Shown here: in pieces, positions 27,824-36,403 of the stretch | How the letters are laid out: every line of letters starts with the position of its first letter | Position numbering within the stretch: the stretch's first letter is position 1 | Origin: Crocinitomicaceae bacterium | GTDB taxonomy: Bacteria; Bacteroidota; Bacteroidia; Flavobacteriales_D; Crocinitomicaceae | DNA length: 54,067 nucleotides | Reading direction: 5' to 3' | Assembly (NCBI GenBank): GCA_029249445.1 | Contig: JAQWHI010000021.1 | Coordinates: 1 to 54,067 of the forward strand | The notes under the pieces: generated by a model | The model's input: only the letters and a program-made list of their open reading frames with translations | What the model was told of the DNA's origin: nothing | The model's database searches: none | Program-made: the position numbers and the translations under genes

Positions 27824-29254
27824 ATGAGCAGAAATCACGAGGGAGTTTGGGACGCATGTCTAAGGGTTATAAAGGATAATGTTTCATTGCAGGCTTATAA
27901 TACGTGGTTCGAACCGATTGTTCCGGTCAAGTTAGATGCTGATGTTCTAACCATTCAGGTTCCATCACATTTTTTCTATGAGTGGTTGGAAGAAAATTAC
28001 ATTGTTTTGCTGAAAAAAGTAATCAAAAAAGAATTGGGTAATGAAGGACGTCTAGAATACAGTATTATAATGGAAAACAATACGACGAATTCAACACCTT
28101 ATACTGTCAAACTACCGGCTTTAAATAAGAAAGCGTTAAGAAATGCTCCTGTTTCAATGCCATTGAATGTAAATGAAAGCCAAATTCGGAACCCTTTCAT
28201 TATTCCTGGATTGAAAAAGGTCAATGTCGATTCAAATTTGAATCCTTCTTACTCTTTTGAAAATTTTGTTGAGGGAGATTGCAACCGTTTGGCCAGAGCG
28301 TCTGGTTATGCTGTTGCTAATAAGCCTGGTGGAACTGCTTTCAACCCTTTACTGATTTATGGTGGTGTTGGTTTGGGTAAGACGCATCTTGCACACTCAA
28401 TAGGTATTTCTATCAAAAATCAATTCCCAAACAAAACTGTTTTGTACGTGGGTTCTGAAAAGTTTGCGCATCAATTCATCGATGCCATAAAAAATCAAAC
28501 TACAAATGACTTTATACATTTCTATCAAATGATAGATGTATTGATCATAGACGATGTTCAGTTTTTCTCTGGGAAAGAGAAAACTCAGGATGTCTTCTTT
28601 CATATATTCAACCACTTGCACCAAAATGGGAAGCAAATTATTCTAACAAGTGATAAGCCACCTGTTGAAATGCAGGGGATGGAGCAACGTTTATTGTCAC
28701 GCTTTAAGTGGGGCCTATCGGCAGATTTGAGTGCACCAGATCTGGAAACACGAATGGCAATACTCGAGAAAAAGATGTATGGGAATGGAATTGATTTGCC
28801 AAAAGACGTCGTTGAATACCTTGCTTATTCTATCAATACAAATGTGAGAGAAATGGAAGGCGCACTGAATACATTATTGGCTCAAGCATCATTGAATAAG
28901 AAGGCAATAACCATAGAGCTTGCCAAGCAGATGGTTGACAAATTTGTTAAAAACACAGCGCGTGAGGTATCTATTGAGTACATACAGAAAGTTGTTTGTG
29001 ACTATTTCGATTTGCCGCTAGAGATTCTAAAGTCAAAGACAAGAAAAAGAGAGGTGGTTCAAGCACGTCAAATATCGATGTACTTTTCAAAGAAAATGAC
29101 AAAATCTTCATTGGCAAACATTGGAGCTCACTGCGGAGGAAAAGACCATGCTACTGTTTTGCATGCATGTAGAACGGTGACCAACTTATCGGAAACCGAC
29201 AAGCAATTTAGAGCCTATTTAGAAGATTTAGAAAAGAAGTTAACGATACAGTAA
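27824..29254 (+). CDS. dnaA: Chromosomal replication initiator protein DnaA
   Basis: 476 residues. Domain I (about 1-85) contains WFEPIVPVKLDADVLTIQVP. The AAA+ domain III has Walker A GGVGLGKTH (about 179-187), Walker B LIIDDVQF and the sensor segment LSRFKWGLSADLSAPDLETR. Domain IV ends with the DnaA box-binding signature GGKDHATVLHACRT near residue 445. It melts oriC and loads the replisome. The gene is followed by a strong terminator, and the gene order thioesterase-dnaA is common in Flavobacteriales. Confidence 0.98.
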   Translation: MSRNHEGVWDACLRVIKDNVSLQAYNTWFEPIVPVKLDADVLTIQVPSHFFYEWLEENYIVLLKKVIKKELGNEGRLEYSIIMENNTTNSTPYTVKLPALNKKALRNAPVSMPLNVNESQIRNPFIIPGLKKVNVDSNLNPSYSFENFVEGDCNRLARASGYAVANKPGGTAFNPLLIYGGVGLGKTHLAHSIGISIKNQFPNKTVLYVGSEKFAHQFIDAIKNQTTNDFIHFYQMIDVLIIDDVQFFSGKEKTQDVFFHIFNHLHQNGKQIILTSDKPPVEMQGMEQRLLSRFKWGLSADLSAPDLETRMAILEKKMYGNGIDLPKDVVEYLAYSINTNVREMEGALNTLLAQASLNKKAITIELAKQMVDKFVKNTAREVSIEYIQKVVCDYFDLPLEILKSKTRKREVVQARQISMYFSKKMTKSSLANIGAHCGGKDHATVLHACRTVTNLSETDKQFRAYLEDLEKKLTIQ

Positions 29255-29273
29255 GTCAATCGTTGAGCTATTT

Positions 29274-29312
29274 AAATCCGGTATTTGCAAGTTCGAATAC
29301 CGGATTTTTTTG
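29274..29312 (+). terminator. Rho-independent terminator of dnaA
   Basis: AAATCCGGTATT and AATACCGGATTT form a perfect 12-bp stem with a 10-nt loop, followed by a T-run. Confidence 0.92.
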
Positions 29313-29445
29313 TTTTTCACTTCGTGTATGTCATTTATTGAAGAATTAGAGCAGTTCACTTAAGCTACTCTTTTTCAGAATTACATGAAGAAAAATTGGT
29401 TAACATTGCAGTATCTATTGATGCAAACAAATTACGTGCTTTATT

Positions 29446-30060
29446 TTGAGTAATTCCGCTAGATACAATACATTAAAGAACCGATCTGAAGGTGTTTATA
29501 AGGAGAAGGGCTCCAAGTTTATTGGTATTGTTCAAAGTTGCTACAGCGAGACAGAAGCCAAGGAATTGCTAAAGTTGTGGGCCAAGGAGCACCATCAAGC
29601 GAGACATTTGTGCTATGCCTATCGGTTTGGAGTGGATAAAAAGAAATTTAGAGCGAATGACGATGGTGAGCCGAGTAATTCAGCGGGAGCACCTATTCTA
29701 GGGCAAATTACAGCATTTGACTTGTCGAATGTTTTGATTGGTGTGGTTCGGTACTATGGCGGAACCAAACTCGGTGTTGGTGGTTTGATAAATGCATATC
29801 GTTCGGCAGCAAAAGAGGCCATTACTGCTGGAAATATTGTGAATTTGGAAGTATTTAATTGGGTTCGGATTCGATTTGAATATGTGGATATGTCAAGTGT
29901 GATGAATTTACTCAAGAAATATAAACTCGAGATGGTCGACAAGTTATTTGAGGAGCGTTGTGAATTAACGACAAATCTACCGTTGACCTCTAGTGCACTG
30001 ATTGAAGAAGAATTATCAGCATGCCGGACTGTAGAAGTTGAATCAAAGGGAATATACTGA
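29446..30060 (+). CDS. YigZ/IMPACT family protein
   Basis: 204 residues from a TTG start; an in-frame stop lies shortly upstream and no ATG is available. The IMPACT N-terminal domain is clear: SEGVYKEKGSKFIGIVQSCY, HHQARHLCYAYRFG, DDGEPSNSAGAPILGQI and VRYYGGTKLGVGGLINAYRS. The C-terminal part fits the DUF1949 ACT-like domain. Members are linked to translation regulation, but the bacterial role is not settled. It is followed after one base by the aminopeptidase gene, so the two form an operon. Confidence 0.92.
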   Translation: MSNSARYNTLKNRSEGVYKEKGSKFIGIVQSCYSETEAKELLKLWAKEHHQARHLCYAYRFGVDKKKFRANDDGEPSNSAGAPILGQITAFDLSNVLIGVVRYYGGTKLGVGGLINAYRSAAKEAITAGNIVNLEVFNWVRIRFEYVDMSSVMNLLKKYKLEMVDKLFEERCELTTNLPLTSSALIEEELSACRTVEVESKGIY

Positions 30061-30061
30061 A

Positions 30062-30985
30062 ATGGAATTATTAAAGAAATTGACTGAAATTAGGTCTGCA
30101 GCGAGTGATGAGTCGGCAATGGCTGAGTTTATCATTGGATATGTGAATGAAAATGCGGGAAATTGGTGCGTTACACCTAAAGTGATCAGAGGTAAGGGAT
30201 TTCAAGATTGTGTTGTTTTAGTTTTTGGGAAACCAAGAACTGCGATATATGCTCATATGGACAGTATTGGTTTTTCAACCGGATACGACAAAGAGTTAAT
30301 CAAGGTAGGCGGTCCCCAATTGATTGATGGGATGTCTTTAGTAGGCTCAGATTCACAAGGAGAGATAGAAACAGAGGTGATGCTTATCGATTATGTACGT
30401 GGTTCGAGACGTGTAGAGTATGTATTTGACCGTGAAATAGATCGAGGTATCTTACTTACTTTTAAACCAAATTTCCGTGAAACAGATGAGTATGTCCAAT
30501 CACCATACATGGACAATAGGTTAGGAGTTTGGAATGCTTTAAAAGTTGCAGAAACGTTGATGGATGGGGCAATTGTTTTTTCTACATACGAGGAGCATGG
30601 TGGAAATTCCGTCGGCTTTTGTGGTAAGTATTTGTTAGAAAATTATGGAATTCACCAAGCATTGATTTCGGATATTACATGGGTAACAGATGGGGTTAAG
30701 CACGGCGATGGAGTTGCCATCTCTATGCGAGACCAAGGTTTGCCGCGACGCACGTACTTGAATAAGATTATAGAGCTCGCTCGTGCTTCTGGAGTAAAGT
30801 ATCAGTTAGAGGTTGAATCTTCTGGAGGAAGTGATGGAGGTGTGCTTCAGAAATCAGACTTACCAATTGATTGGTGTTTCATTGGTGCGGCTGAGGATAA
30901 CGTGCATACACCCGATGAGAAGGTGTTTAAATATGATATTGAATGTATGCTTGAATTGTATCGTTATTTGATGAAGCATTTGTAG
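30062..30985 (+). CDS. M42-like metallo-aminopeptidase
   Basis: 307 residues from the ATG at 30062; a longer frame from TTG at 30038 overlaps the previous gene and is rejected. The dinuclear zinc site of the M42/M28 fold can be traced: His65 and Asp67 in YAHMD, Asp151 in YMDNRLG, Glu177 and Glu178 in TYEEHG, Asp204 in ISDITW and His282 in NVHTPDE. Members remove N-terminal residues from peptides in the cytoplasm. At 307 residues it is shorter than most M42 enzymes (about 350), mainly in the insert domain. It ends at a bidirectional terminator shared with pckA. Confidence 0.85.
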   Translation: MELLKKLTEIRSAASDESAMAEFIIGYVNENAGNWCVTPKVIRGKGFQDCVVLVFGKPRTAIYAHMDSIGFSTGYDKELIKVGGPQLIDGMSLVGSDSQGEIETEVMLIDYVRGSRRVEYVFDREIDRGILLTFKPNFRETDEYVQSPYMDNRLGVWNALKVAETLMDGAIVFSTYEEHGGNSVGFCGKYLLENYGIHQALISDITWVTDGVKHGDGVAISMRDQGLPRRTYLNKIIELARASGVKYQLEVESSGGSDGGVLQKSDLPIDWCFIGAAEDNVHTPDEKVFKYDIECMLELYRYLMKHL

Positions 30986-31021
30986 CTGCACTTCATTTCG
31001 AAAAAATACATTTTGGAACAT

Positions 31022-31054
31022 AAAAAAAGCCCACTAATTTAGTGGGCTTTTTTT
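31022..31054. terminator. Bidirectional terminator between the aminopeptidase gene and pckA
   Basis: GCCCACTA and TAGTGGGC form a perfect stem with a run of seven A before and seven T after, so it works for both converging genes. Confidence 0.93.
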
Positions 31055-31067
31055 ATCTCTGATTGTT

Positions 31068-32678
31068 CTATACCATAACTTTGGGTGCTGCAGATAAAAT
31101 AGCTTTACTAGTTTCAGCTGCGTATTGCTCAAAGTTTTTGACGAATTGATTTGCTAAATTGTTGGCAACTTCATCAAATTGAGAGGTGTCACTCCATGTG
31201 TCTCTAGGATTTAGTATTTCACTTGGCACACCTTCGCACGATGTCGGAATTTGTAATTCGAATACAGCTTGTGTTTGGTATTCAGAAGCATCAAGTTTCC
31301 CAGTCATAGCTGCAGTAATCATTGCTCGTGTGTGCTTGAGACTCATGCGTTTACCAACGCCGTAAGATCCTCCTGACCAGCCTGTGTTAACAAGCCAGAC
31401 ATTGACATTTGATTTTTCTAGCTTTTCACCGAGTAGTTCTGCATATTTGGCCGGGTGGAGGGGTAAGAATGCTGCCCCAAAACATGCGGAAAATGTTGTT
31501 TCTGGCTCGGTAACCCCCATTTCAGTTCCTGCCACCTTTGCGGTGTACCCGGACATGAAGTGATACATTGCTTGTTCCGTTGTCAATTTTGAGATGGGAG
31601 GGAGTACACCAAAAGCGTCACATGTTAAGAAGAAAATATTTTTAGGTGCTCCACCAGCCGATGGTGTCACAATATTATCAATATGGTCCATTGGGTAGGA
31701 TACCCGAGTATTTTGTGTTATTGAGCCATCTGTGTAGTCCGGTGTGGATGTGTCGCCATCAAACCCAATGTTTTCGAGAATGGCGCCAAATCTGATGGCA
31801 TCAAAGATCTGTGGTTCACTTTCTCTTGTAAGGTCGATGGTCTTTGCGTAGCACCCACCTTCAAAGTTAAAAACTGTATTGTCAGCCCATCCGTGTTCAT
31901 CGTCACCGATTAATCGTCTATTTGGATCTGAGGACAATGTTGTTTTCCCTGTTCCTGATAAACCAAAGAAAACAGATGTGTCTCCATCTGCTCCAATGTT
32001 TGCGGAGCAGTGCATTGATAGCACATTCTTATCATGAGGTAGAATGTAGTTAAGTACCGAGAAGATTCCTTTTTTGATTTCTCCTGTGTATCCTGTTCCA
32101 CCAATGATGATCATTTTCTTTGTGAAATTAATTACCGCAAAGTTGTGCTGGCGTGTTCCGTCTATATCCGGATCGGCCTGAAAACCAGGAACATTAATTA
32201 TGTGCCATTCTGGATCAAAATTTTGAAGTTCGTCTTCTGTTGGACGCAAAAACATGTTGTAGGCAAACTGACTGGACCAAGCATATTCTGTAATTACTCT
32301 TAAGTTTAGTCTGTGGGTGTCATCTGCACATGCACAGGCATCTCGAATGTAAGTGTCTTTTCCGTTCAGGTAGGCTTTCATTCTGTTGTAAAGTGCATCG
32401 AACTTTTCGGGGCTGAATTTGATGTTGATATCTCCCCACCAAACAGTATTTTCGGTTTTTTCATCACAAACAATAAAACGATCTTTAGGTGATCGCCCTG
32501 TAAATTCGCCTGTTTCGATGGCCAGAGCTCCTGTGTCGGTTAGCATTCCTTGTCCACTGATAATTGCGTGTTCTACAAGTTCCGCTGGGGTTAAGTTCCA
32601 AAATTGATCTCCAAGATTCGATAACCCTATTGTCTGATCCAAATTAGCGTTGTTTCCTTTATTACCAAATACATTCAT
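31068..32678 (-). CDS. pckA: Phosphoenolpyruvate carboxykinase (ATP)
   Basis: 536 residues, normal length. It converts oxaloacetate and ATP to phosphoenolpyruvate, CO2 and ADP. Visible blocks are TGEFTGRSPKDRFIV (about residue 55), the kinase-1a loop FFGLSGTGKTTLS (about 235-250), the metal-binding DDEHGW, and FLTCDAFGVLPPISKL. Together with aconitase it links the TCA cycle to gluconeogenesis. It is a single-gene unit with a TACATTTG promoter box 39 nt upstream and a strong terminator. Confidence 0.98.
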   Translation of the reverse strand: MNVFGNKGNNANLDQTIGLSNLGDQFWNLTPAELVEHAIISGQGMLTDTGALAIETGEFTGRSPKDRFIVCDEKTENTVWWGDINIKFSPEKFDALYNRMKAYLNGKDTYIRDACACADDTHRLNLRVITEYAWSSQFAYNMFLRPTEDELQNFDPEWHIINVPGFQADPDIDGTRQHNFAVINFTKKMIIIGGTGYTGEIKKGIFSVLNYILPHDKNVLSMHCSANIGADGDTSVFFGLSGTGKTTLSSDPNRRLIGDDEHGWADNTVFNFEGGCYAKTIDLTRESEPQIFDAIRFGAILENIGFDGDTSTPDYTDGSITQNTRVSYPMDHIDNIVTPSAGGAPKNIFFLTCDAFGVLPPISKLTTEQAMYHFMSGYTAKVAGTEMGVTEPETTFSACFGAAFLPLHPAKYAELLGEKLEKSNVNVWLVNTGWSGGSYGVGKRMSLKHTRAMITAAMTGKLDASEYQTQAVFELQIPTSCEGVPSEILNPRDTWSDTSQFDEVANNLANQFVKNFEQYAAETSKAILSAAPKVMV

Positions 32679-32716
32679 AATGTTATTTTAACAGCATTCG
32701 CTTCAATTAACAGTAA

Positions 32717-32724
32717 CAAATGTA
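32717..32724 (-). promoter_or_regulatory. -7 promoter box of pckA
   Basis: TACATTTG on the minus strand, an exact TAnnTTTG match, giving a leader of about 33 nt. No clear -33 TTTG. Confidence 0.45.
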
Positions 32725-32834
32725 AAGGAATCTTGTGCAGGTTGCCATAAATTCAGTCTTTAGTTTCTAACAATTGATTGGTTATTTTGTTAACATTTTA
32801 TCAAAAAAGCGTAATTCTGTATTAAAATTTAGCA

Positions 32835-33515
32835 CTATACTAAGTCGCGAAGTGCTTCTATCGCCATCCGAATATTCTTTCGAATGTCAAGAACGGTGGC
32901 GTCCATCATGTAACACGGAGCAGTGATTATTTTGTTTTCTGTGTCGACCAAAATCTCGCGCACCGATTTCATTTCCGTTTGCATTCCAGTTTGTTTGAGC
33001 CCATCTGAAAACGATGAAATATCATGAGGTGATGCCTCTTGGTCTGATCCAATTGTAAGTGTGGGTTGTATGTTTGATCCTTCAAGTGCTTTTGCAACAA
33101 CAACGGGGCTCACGCAAAGCGCAGCTAGAGGTTTTCCTATGTTGACCATGTTAATGATCAGTAGTTTTATTTCTGGAAGTATTTCTCCGTTCGGTCCTTC
33201 AAATGCCCAATTGGTAAAATTTTTTGCGCTGCCGAATCCTCCGGGTATGACGAGTGCATCAATATCCACTGGATCAATTGTATTGATGTTGTGTACAGCA
33301 CCACGAGCAATTCGTGCTGCCTCAATGAGCATGTTACGAGTTTCATTCATTTCATCACCATTTGTATGGTTGATGACTTGATGTTGGTTTTTATCCACTG
33401 AAATACATACTGCTTTTGCGCCAATTTCTTCAATCGCCAAAAGTGTCAATACAGCTTCTTGGATTTCAGCGCCGTCGTATACACCACAGCCTGAGAGTAA
33501 GACTCCTATTTTCAT
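32835..33515 (-). CDS. elbB: Isoprenoid biosynthesis glyoxalase ElbB-like protein
   Basis: 226 residues. It belongs to the class I glutamine amidotransferase-like/DJ-1 superfamily: VLLSGCGVYDGAEIQEAVLT at the N-terminus, DALVIPGGFGSAKNFTNWAF near 110, and the nucleophile elbow LAALCVSPVVVAKAL, with Cys near residue 138. ElbB has glyoxalase activity in vitro and is linked to isoprenoid synthesis in E. coli; the physiological role is unsettled. Its ATG overlaps the stop codon of the upstream lipoprotein by 4 nt, so the two form a coupled pair. Confidence 0.92.
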   Translation of the reverse strand: MKIGVLLSGCGVYDGAEIQEAVLTLLAIEEIGAKAVCISVDKNQHQVINHTNGDEMNETRNMLIEAARIARGAVHNINTIDPVDIDALVIPGGFGSAKNFTNWAFEGPNGEILPEIKLLIINMVNIGKPLAALCVSPVVVAKALEGSNIQPTLTIGSDQEASPHDISSFSDGLKQTGMQTEMKSVREILVDTENKIITAPCYMMDATVLDIRKNIRMAIEALRDLV

Positions 33516-34015
33516 ATGTGTTTAAATTTTAAAGGTGTGCTAAATCCGTTCAGGTGCAGAACCATTTCACTGTTTGGTCCTACCGAAAATGGAAGAATGT
33601 CAATTTCTATTTTTTTGGTAATCATGGCTTCGCACATGTCATTATTTGCCTTGTGAATGAGCTTTATTGACCGCTGTGGTGGATAGGATTTTGCGACTGC
33701 TCGACTTCCAATACACTCAAATTGATGTTCTTCACAGCCTCCCGAATAAGTAATTGTTACATAAAGAATACTGCCATCAATTGCAGCACTTTCTATCGTA
33801 AAGGCGTCTGATCGTGCACTTAGTTCTCCAATTTTACCGCTTAGATAAATGATTTCGTTGCTATCCGTTTGTTGGTTGGTTGAATTTTCCTCGTTCGAGG
33901 AAGTGTCAACTGACAATTCAATAGCAGGTTCCGTTGAGGTAGGTTGTTGTAGTTCTTTTGCCTCTTTACAACCCAACAGGACCATTGCGATTACAAATGT
34001 TGTGGAGATTTTCAT
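33512..34015 (-). CDS. Small lipoprotein of unknown function, coupled to elbB
   Basis: 167 residues. The signal MKISTTFVIAMVLLGC carries a lipobox Cys at residue 16. A Ser/Thr/Asn-rich low-complexity linker follows (about 24-52), then a beta-rich domain with ILYVTITYSGGCEEHQFECI and two further cysteines (IGSRAVAKSYPP, NNDMCEAMITKK). A similar YSGGCEEHxFxL motif occurs in other Bacteroidota lipoproteins of unknown function. Four-nt overlap with elbB and a shared upstream promoter box suggest co-expression. Confidence 0.75.
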   Translation of the reverse strand: MKISTTFVIAMVLLGCKEAKELQQPTSTEPAIELSVDTSSNEENSTNQQTDSNEIIYLSGKIGELSARSDAFTIESAAIDGSILYVTITYSGGCEEHQFECIGSRAVAKSYPPQRSIKLIHKANNDMCEAMITKKIEIDILPFSVGPNSEMVLHLNGFSTPLKFKHI

Positions 34016-34039
34016 GTGGCTTGTTTATTCTTGTCTAGT

Positions 34040-34047
34040 CAAATATA
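34040..34047 (-). promoter_or_regulatory. -7 promoter box of the lipoprotein-elbB operon
   Basis: TATATTTG on the minus strand, an exact TAnnTTTG match, 24 nt before the lipoprotein ATG, with a possible TTG 22 nt further upstream. Confidence 0.45.
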
Positions 34048-34127
34048 ATACCATTGTTCTTCAATTCTGCAATTTGACATGGAAATAAACAGCGATTTGT
34101 AATTCGCTATTTATTCTCAGAATAACC

Positions 34128-34135
34128 TATCTTTG
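34128..34135 (+). promoter_or_regulatory. rimO -7 box, placed for a leaderless mRNA
   Basis: TATCTTTG ends 4 nt before the rimO ATG at 34140. A good -33 element is not visible at the usual distance; an upstream TTTG is 28 nt away. Confidence 0.5.
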
Positions 34136-34139
34136 CCGC

Positions 34140-35453
34140 ATGAAAACAAAGACGCTCAAGAAGAATAAGGTAAATGTTGTCACACTCGGTTGCTCTAAGA
34201 ATATATTTGATTCAGAAGTGATGATGGCGCAACTCAAAGCCAATAAGTTCGAAGTTGAGCATGAAGCAGAGCAGGACGATTCTGAGATCGTAATTATCAA
34301 TACATGCGGTTTTATTGACAATGCAAAGCAAGAGTCAATAGATACTATATTAAGATATGCAGATGCGAAAAATGAGGGAGCGGTAGACAAAGTTTACGTT
34401 ACGGGATGCCTCTCCGAGCGGTACAAAGATGACTTAGAATCAGAAATTCCTGAAGTTGATGCGTTTTTTGGTACAAGAGAGTTGCCACGCTTGTTGAAAA
34501 CACTGAAAGCGGATTACAAGCATGAGTTGGTTGGTGAGCGTTTGTTAACCACACCGTCACACTATGCCTATTTTAAGATTGCAGAAGGTTGTGACCGTCC
34601 ATGTTCATTTTGTGCAATTCCGTTAATGCGTGGAAAGCACAAGTCAACACCAATTGAAGAACTGGTCGAACAGGCCAAGGGATTGGCGGCAAAAGGCGTG
34701 AAAGAACTGATGTTAATAGCTCAAGATCTCACCTATTATGGATTGGATCTTTACGGAAAACGAAATTTGGCTGAATTGATTGATAAGTTAGCTGATGTTG
34801 ATGGGGTTGAGTGGATTAAGTTGCACTATGCTTTCCCTGCCGGATTCCCTATGGATGTCTTGGATGTAATGAATAAGCGTGAAAACGTCTGTAATTATTT
34901 GGACATTCCATTGCAACATGGCTCAACCTCAATGCTAAAAGCGATGCGAAGAGGGATTACTAGAGAAAAAACAGAAGCGTTAATTGAAAAAATGCGTGAG
35001 ACAGTTCCTGGAATAGCAATACGTACTACTCTTATCTCTGGATATCCCGGAGAAACAGAGGAAGATTTTCAAGAGATGTACGATTGGGTAAAACGATCTC
35101 GTTTTGATAGGTTGGGAATCTTCACTTACTCACACGAAGAGAATACTCATGCGTACAATGCTGAGGACGATGTTCCTGAGGAAGTCAAAAGAGAACGTGC
35201 TGATAAAATTATGGAATTGCAATCTGGTATTAGTTATGAACTAAATCAAGAGAAGATCGGTAAAACGTACAAAGTGTTATTCGATAAAGTTGAGGGGGAC
35301 TACTTCATTGGAAGAACAGAATTTGATTCTCCAGAAGTTGACAATGAAGTACTCGTAAAGAAGGAAAATACCTATATCCGATTGGGTGACTTTACGAATG
35401 TAAAAATCACAAATGCAGATCATTATGATCTATATGGTGAAGTAATTGATTAA
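34140..35453 (+). CDS. rimO: Ribosomal protein S12 methylthiotransferase
   Basis: 437 residues. It adds a methylthio group to an aspartate of ribosomal protein S12. The N-terminal UPF0004 domain has VVTLGCSKNIFDSE, INTCGFIDNA and VYVTGCLSERY, whose three cysteines hold one iron-sulfur cluster. The radical SAM motif CDRPCSFC (about residues 151-158) holds the second. A TRAM domain ends the protein (GKTYKVLFDKVEGDYFIGRT onward). The ASKRG-like and SHEENTHAY features fit RimO rather than MiaB. It is divergent from the lipoprotein-elbB pair. Confidence 0.96.
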   Translation: MKTKTLKKNKVNVVTLGCSKNIFDSEVMMAQLKANKFEVEHEAEQDDSEIVIINTCGFIDNAKQESIDTILRYADAKNEGAVDKVYVTGCLSERYKDDLESEIPEVDAFFGTRELPRLLKTLKADYKHELVGERLLTTPSHYAYFKIAEGCDRPCSFCAIPLMRGKHKSTPIEELVEQAKGLAAKGVKELMLIAQDLTYYGLDLYGKRNLAELIDKLADVDGVEWIKLHYAFPAGFPMDVLDVMNKRENVCNYLDIPLQHGSTSMLKAMRRGITREKTEALIEKMRETVPGIAIRTTLISGYPGETEEDFQEMYDWVKRSRFDRLGIFTYSHEENTHAYNAEDDVPEEVKRERADKIMELQSGISYELNQEKIGKTYKVLFDKVEGDYFIGRTEFDSPEVDNEVLVKKENTYIRLGDFTNVKITNADHYDLYGEVID

Positions 35454-35465
35454 GTATATTTAATC

Positions 35466-35483
35466 GCGAGTCTCGCTTTTTTT
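35466..35483 (+). terminator. Short terminator-like hairpin after rimO
   Basis: GCGA pairs with TCGC over a GTC loop, followed by a T-run, 13 nt past the rimO stop. The stem is short, so confidence is moderate. Confidence 0.5.
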
Positions 35484-35494
35484 ATTGACTCATT

Positions 35495-36400
35495 TCAGTT
35501 TGAATTGCTTCGTGGATGAAAAGAAAGTATCACTTCTTTTAAGAAACTTTGATCCAAGTGTGTATATATTTCTGTGGTGGTTATTGATTCATGGCCGAGC
35601 ATTTCTTGAATGGCCCTGAGGTTTGCACCTCCTTCCAACAGGTGGGTTGCAAATGAATGGCGAAATGTATGTGGTGAGATGTTCTTTTCAATTCCCGCTT
35701 TTGCTGCGAGGTTCTTAATAATAGTAAATATCATTACCCTTGTGAGTTTTGCTCCACGTCGGTTCAAAAATACGTAGCTTTCATTTCCCGGTTTTATTTC
35801 CTGATGATTGCGAATATTTTCTGAATAGATACCGATTTCTTTTTCTACGGATGCACTGACGGGAACGAGACGCTGTTTATTTCCTTTTCCTATGACTCTT
35901 ATGAAACCTTCGTTAAAGAAAATATCTTCAAATTTAAGGTGCACCAATTCCGAAACCCTGAGGCCACAACTGTAGAGTGTTTCGAGGATAGCTTTGTTGC
36001 GGTGCCCCTCTTTTGAACTTAGATCAATGGTGTCAATTAGTAAGTCAATTTCTTGTATGCTTAAGACTTCAGGCAACATTCGTCCGATCTTCGGCATTTC
36101 AAGTAGATTGCTTGGGTCTTTATCAATCTCTTGATCCATCAACAGGTATTGAAAAAATTGTTTGACTCCACTAATGATGCGAGCTTGACTTCTTGCGCTG
36201 AGTCCAAGGTCATACAATTCTTTGACAAATTCTTTCAAGTGGGTGTATGTGATGGTTTCTGTTTCTAAATTTCGGGCACGTGCGAAGTCTTCAAGTTTCT
36301 TGACATCATTTTCATAGGCAAGCACAGAATTGGCGGCCAATCCTTTTTCAATTTTCAGATACGAAGTAAAATCCTTAATATAGCGTTTCCAAGAGGACAA
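35495..36400 (-). CDS. xerD: Tyrosine recombinase XerD
   Basis: 301 residues from a TTG start; upstream in-frame codons contain no ATG before a stop, and SWKRYIKDFTSYLKIEKGL matches the usual XerD N-terminus. The catalytic residues are all present: Arg148 in CGLRVSEL, Lys172 in GKGNKQR, His244 and Arg247 in HTFRHSF, His270 in LGHES and Tyr279 in EIYTH. The N-terminal SAM-like core-binding domain occupies about 5-90. It resolves chromosome dimers at dif. Host-gene context and no flanking element genes argue against a mobile-element integrase. Its start is only 3 bp from the divergent aroQ start. Confidence 0.94.
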   Translation of the reverse strand: MSSWKRYIKDFTSYLKIEKGLAANSVLAYENDVKKLEDFARARNLETETITYTHLKEFVKELYDLGLSARSQARIISGVKQFFQYLLMDQEIDKDPSNLLEMPKIGRMLPEVLSIQEIDLLIDTIDLSSKEGHRNKAILETLYSCGLRVSELVHLKFEDIFFNEGFIRVIGKGNKQRLVPVSASVEKEIGIYSENIRNHQEIKPGNESYVFLNRRGAKLTRVMIFTIIKNLAAKAGIEKNISPHTFRHSFATHLLEGGANLRAIQEMLGHESITTTEIYTHLDQSFLKEVILSFHPRSNSN

Positions 36401-36403
36401 ATT

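Noticed and set aside
35495..36400. Integrase of a mobile element
   Set aside because: Length, N-terminus and neighbours fit housekeeping XerD; no element genes or repeats flank it.
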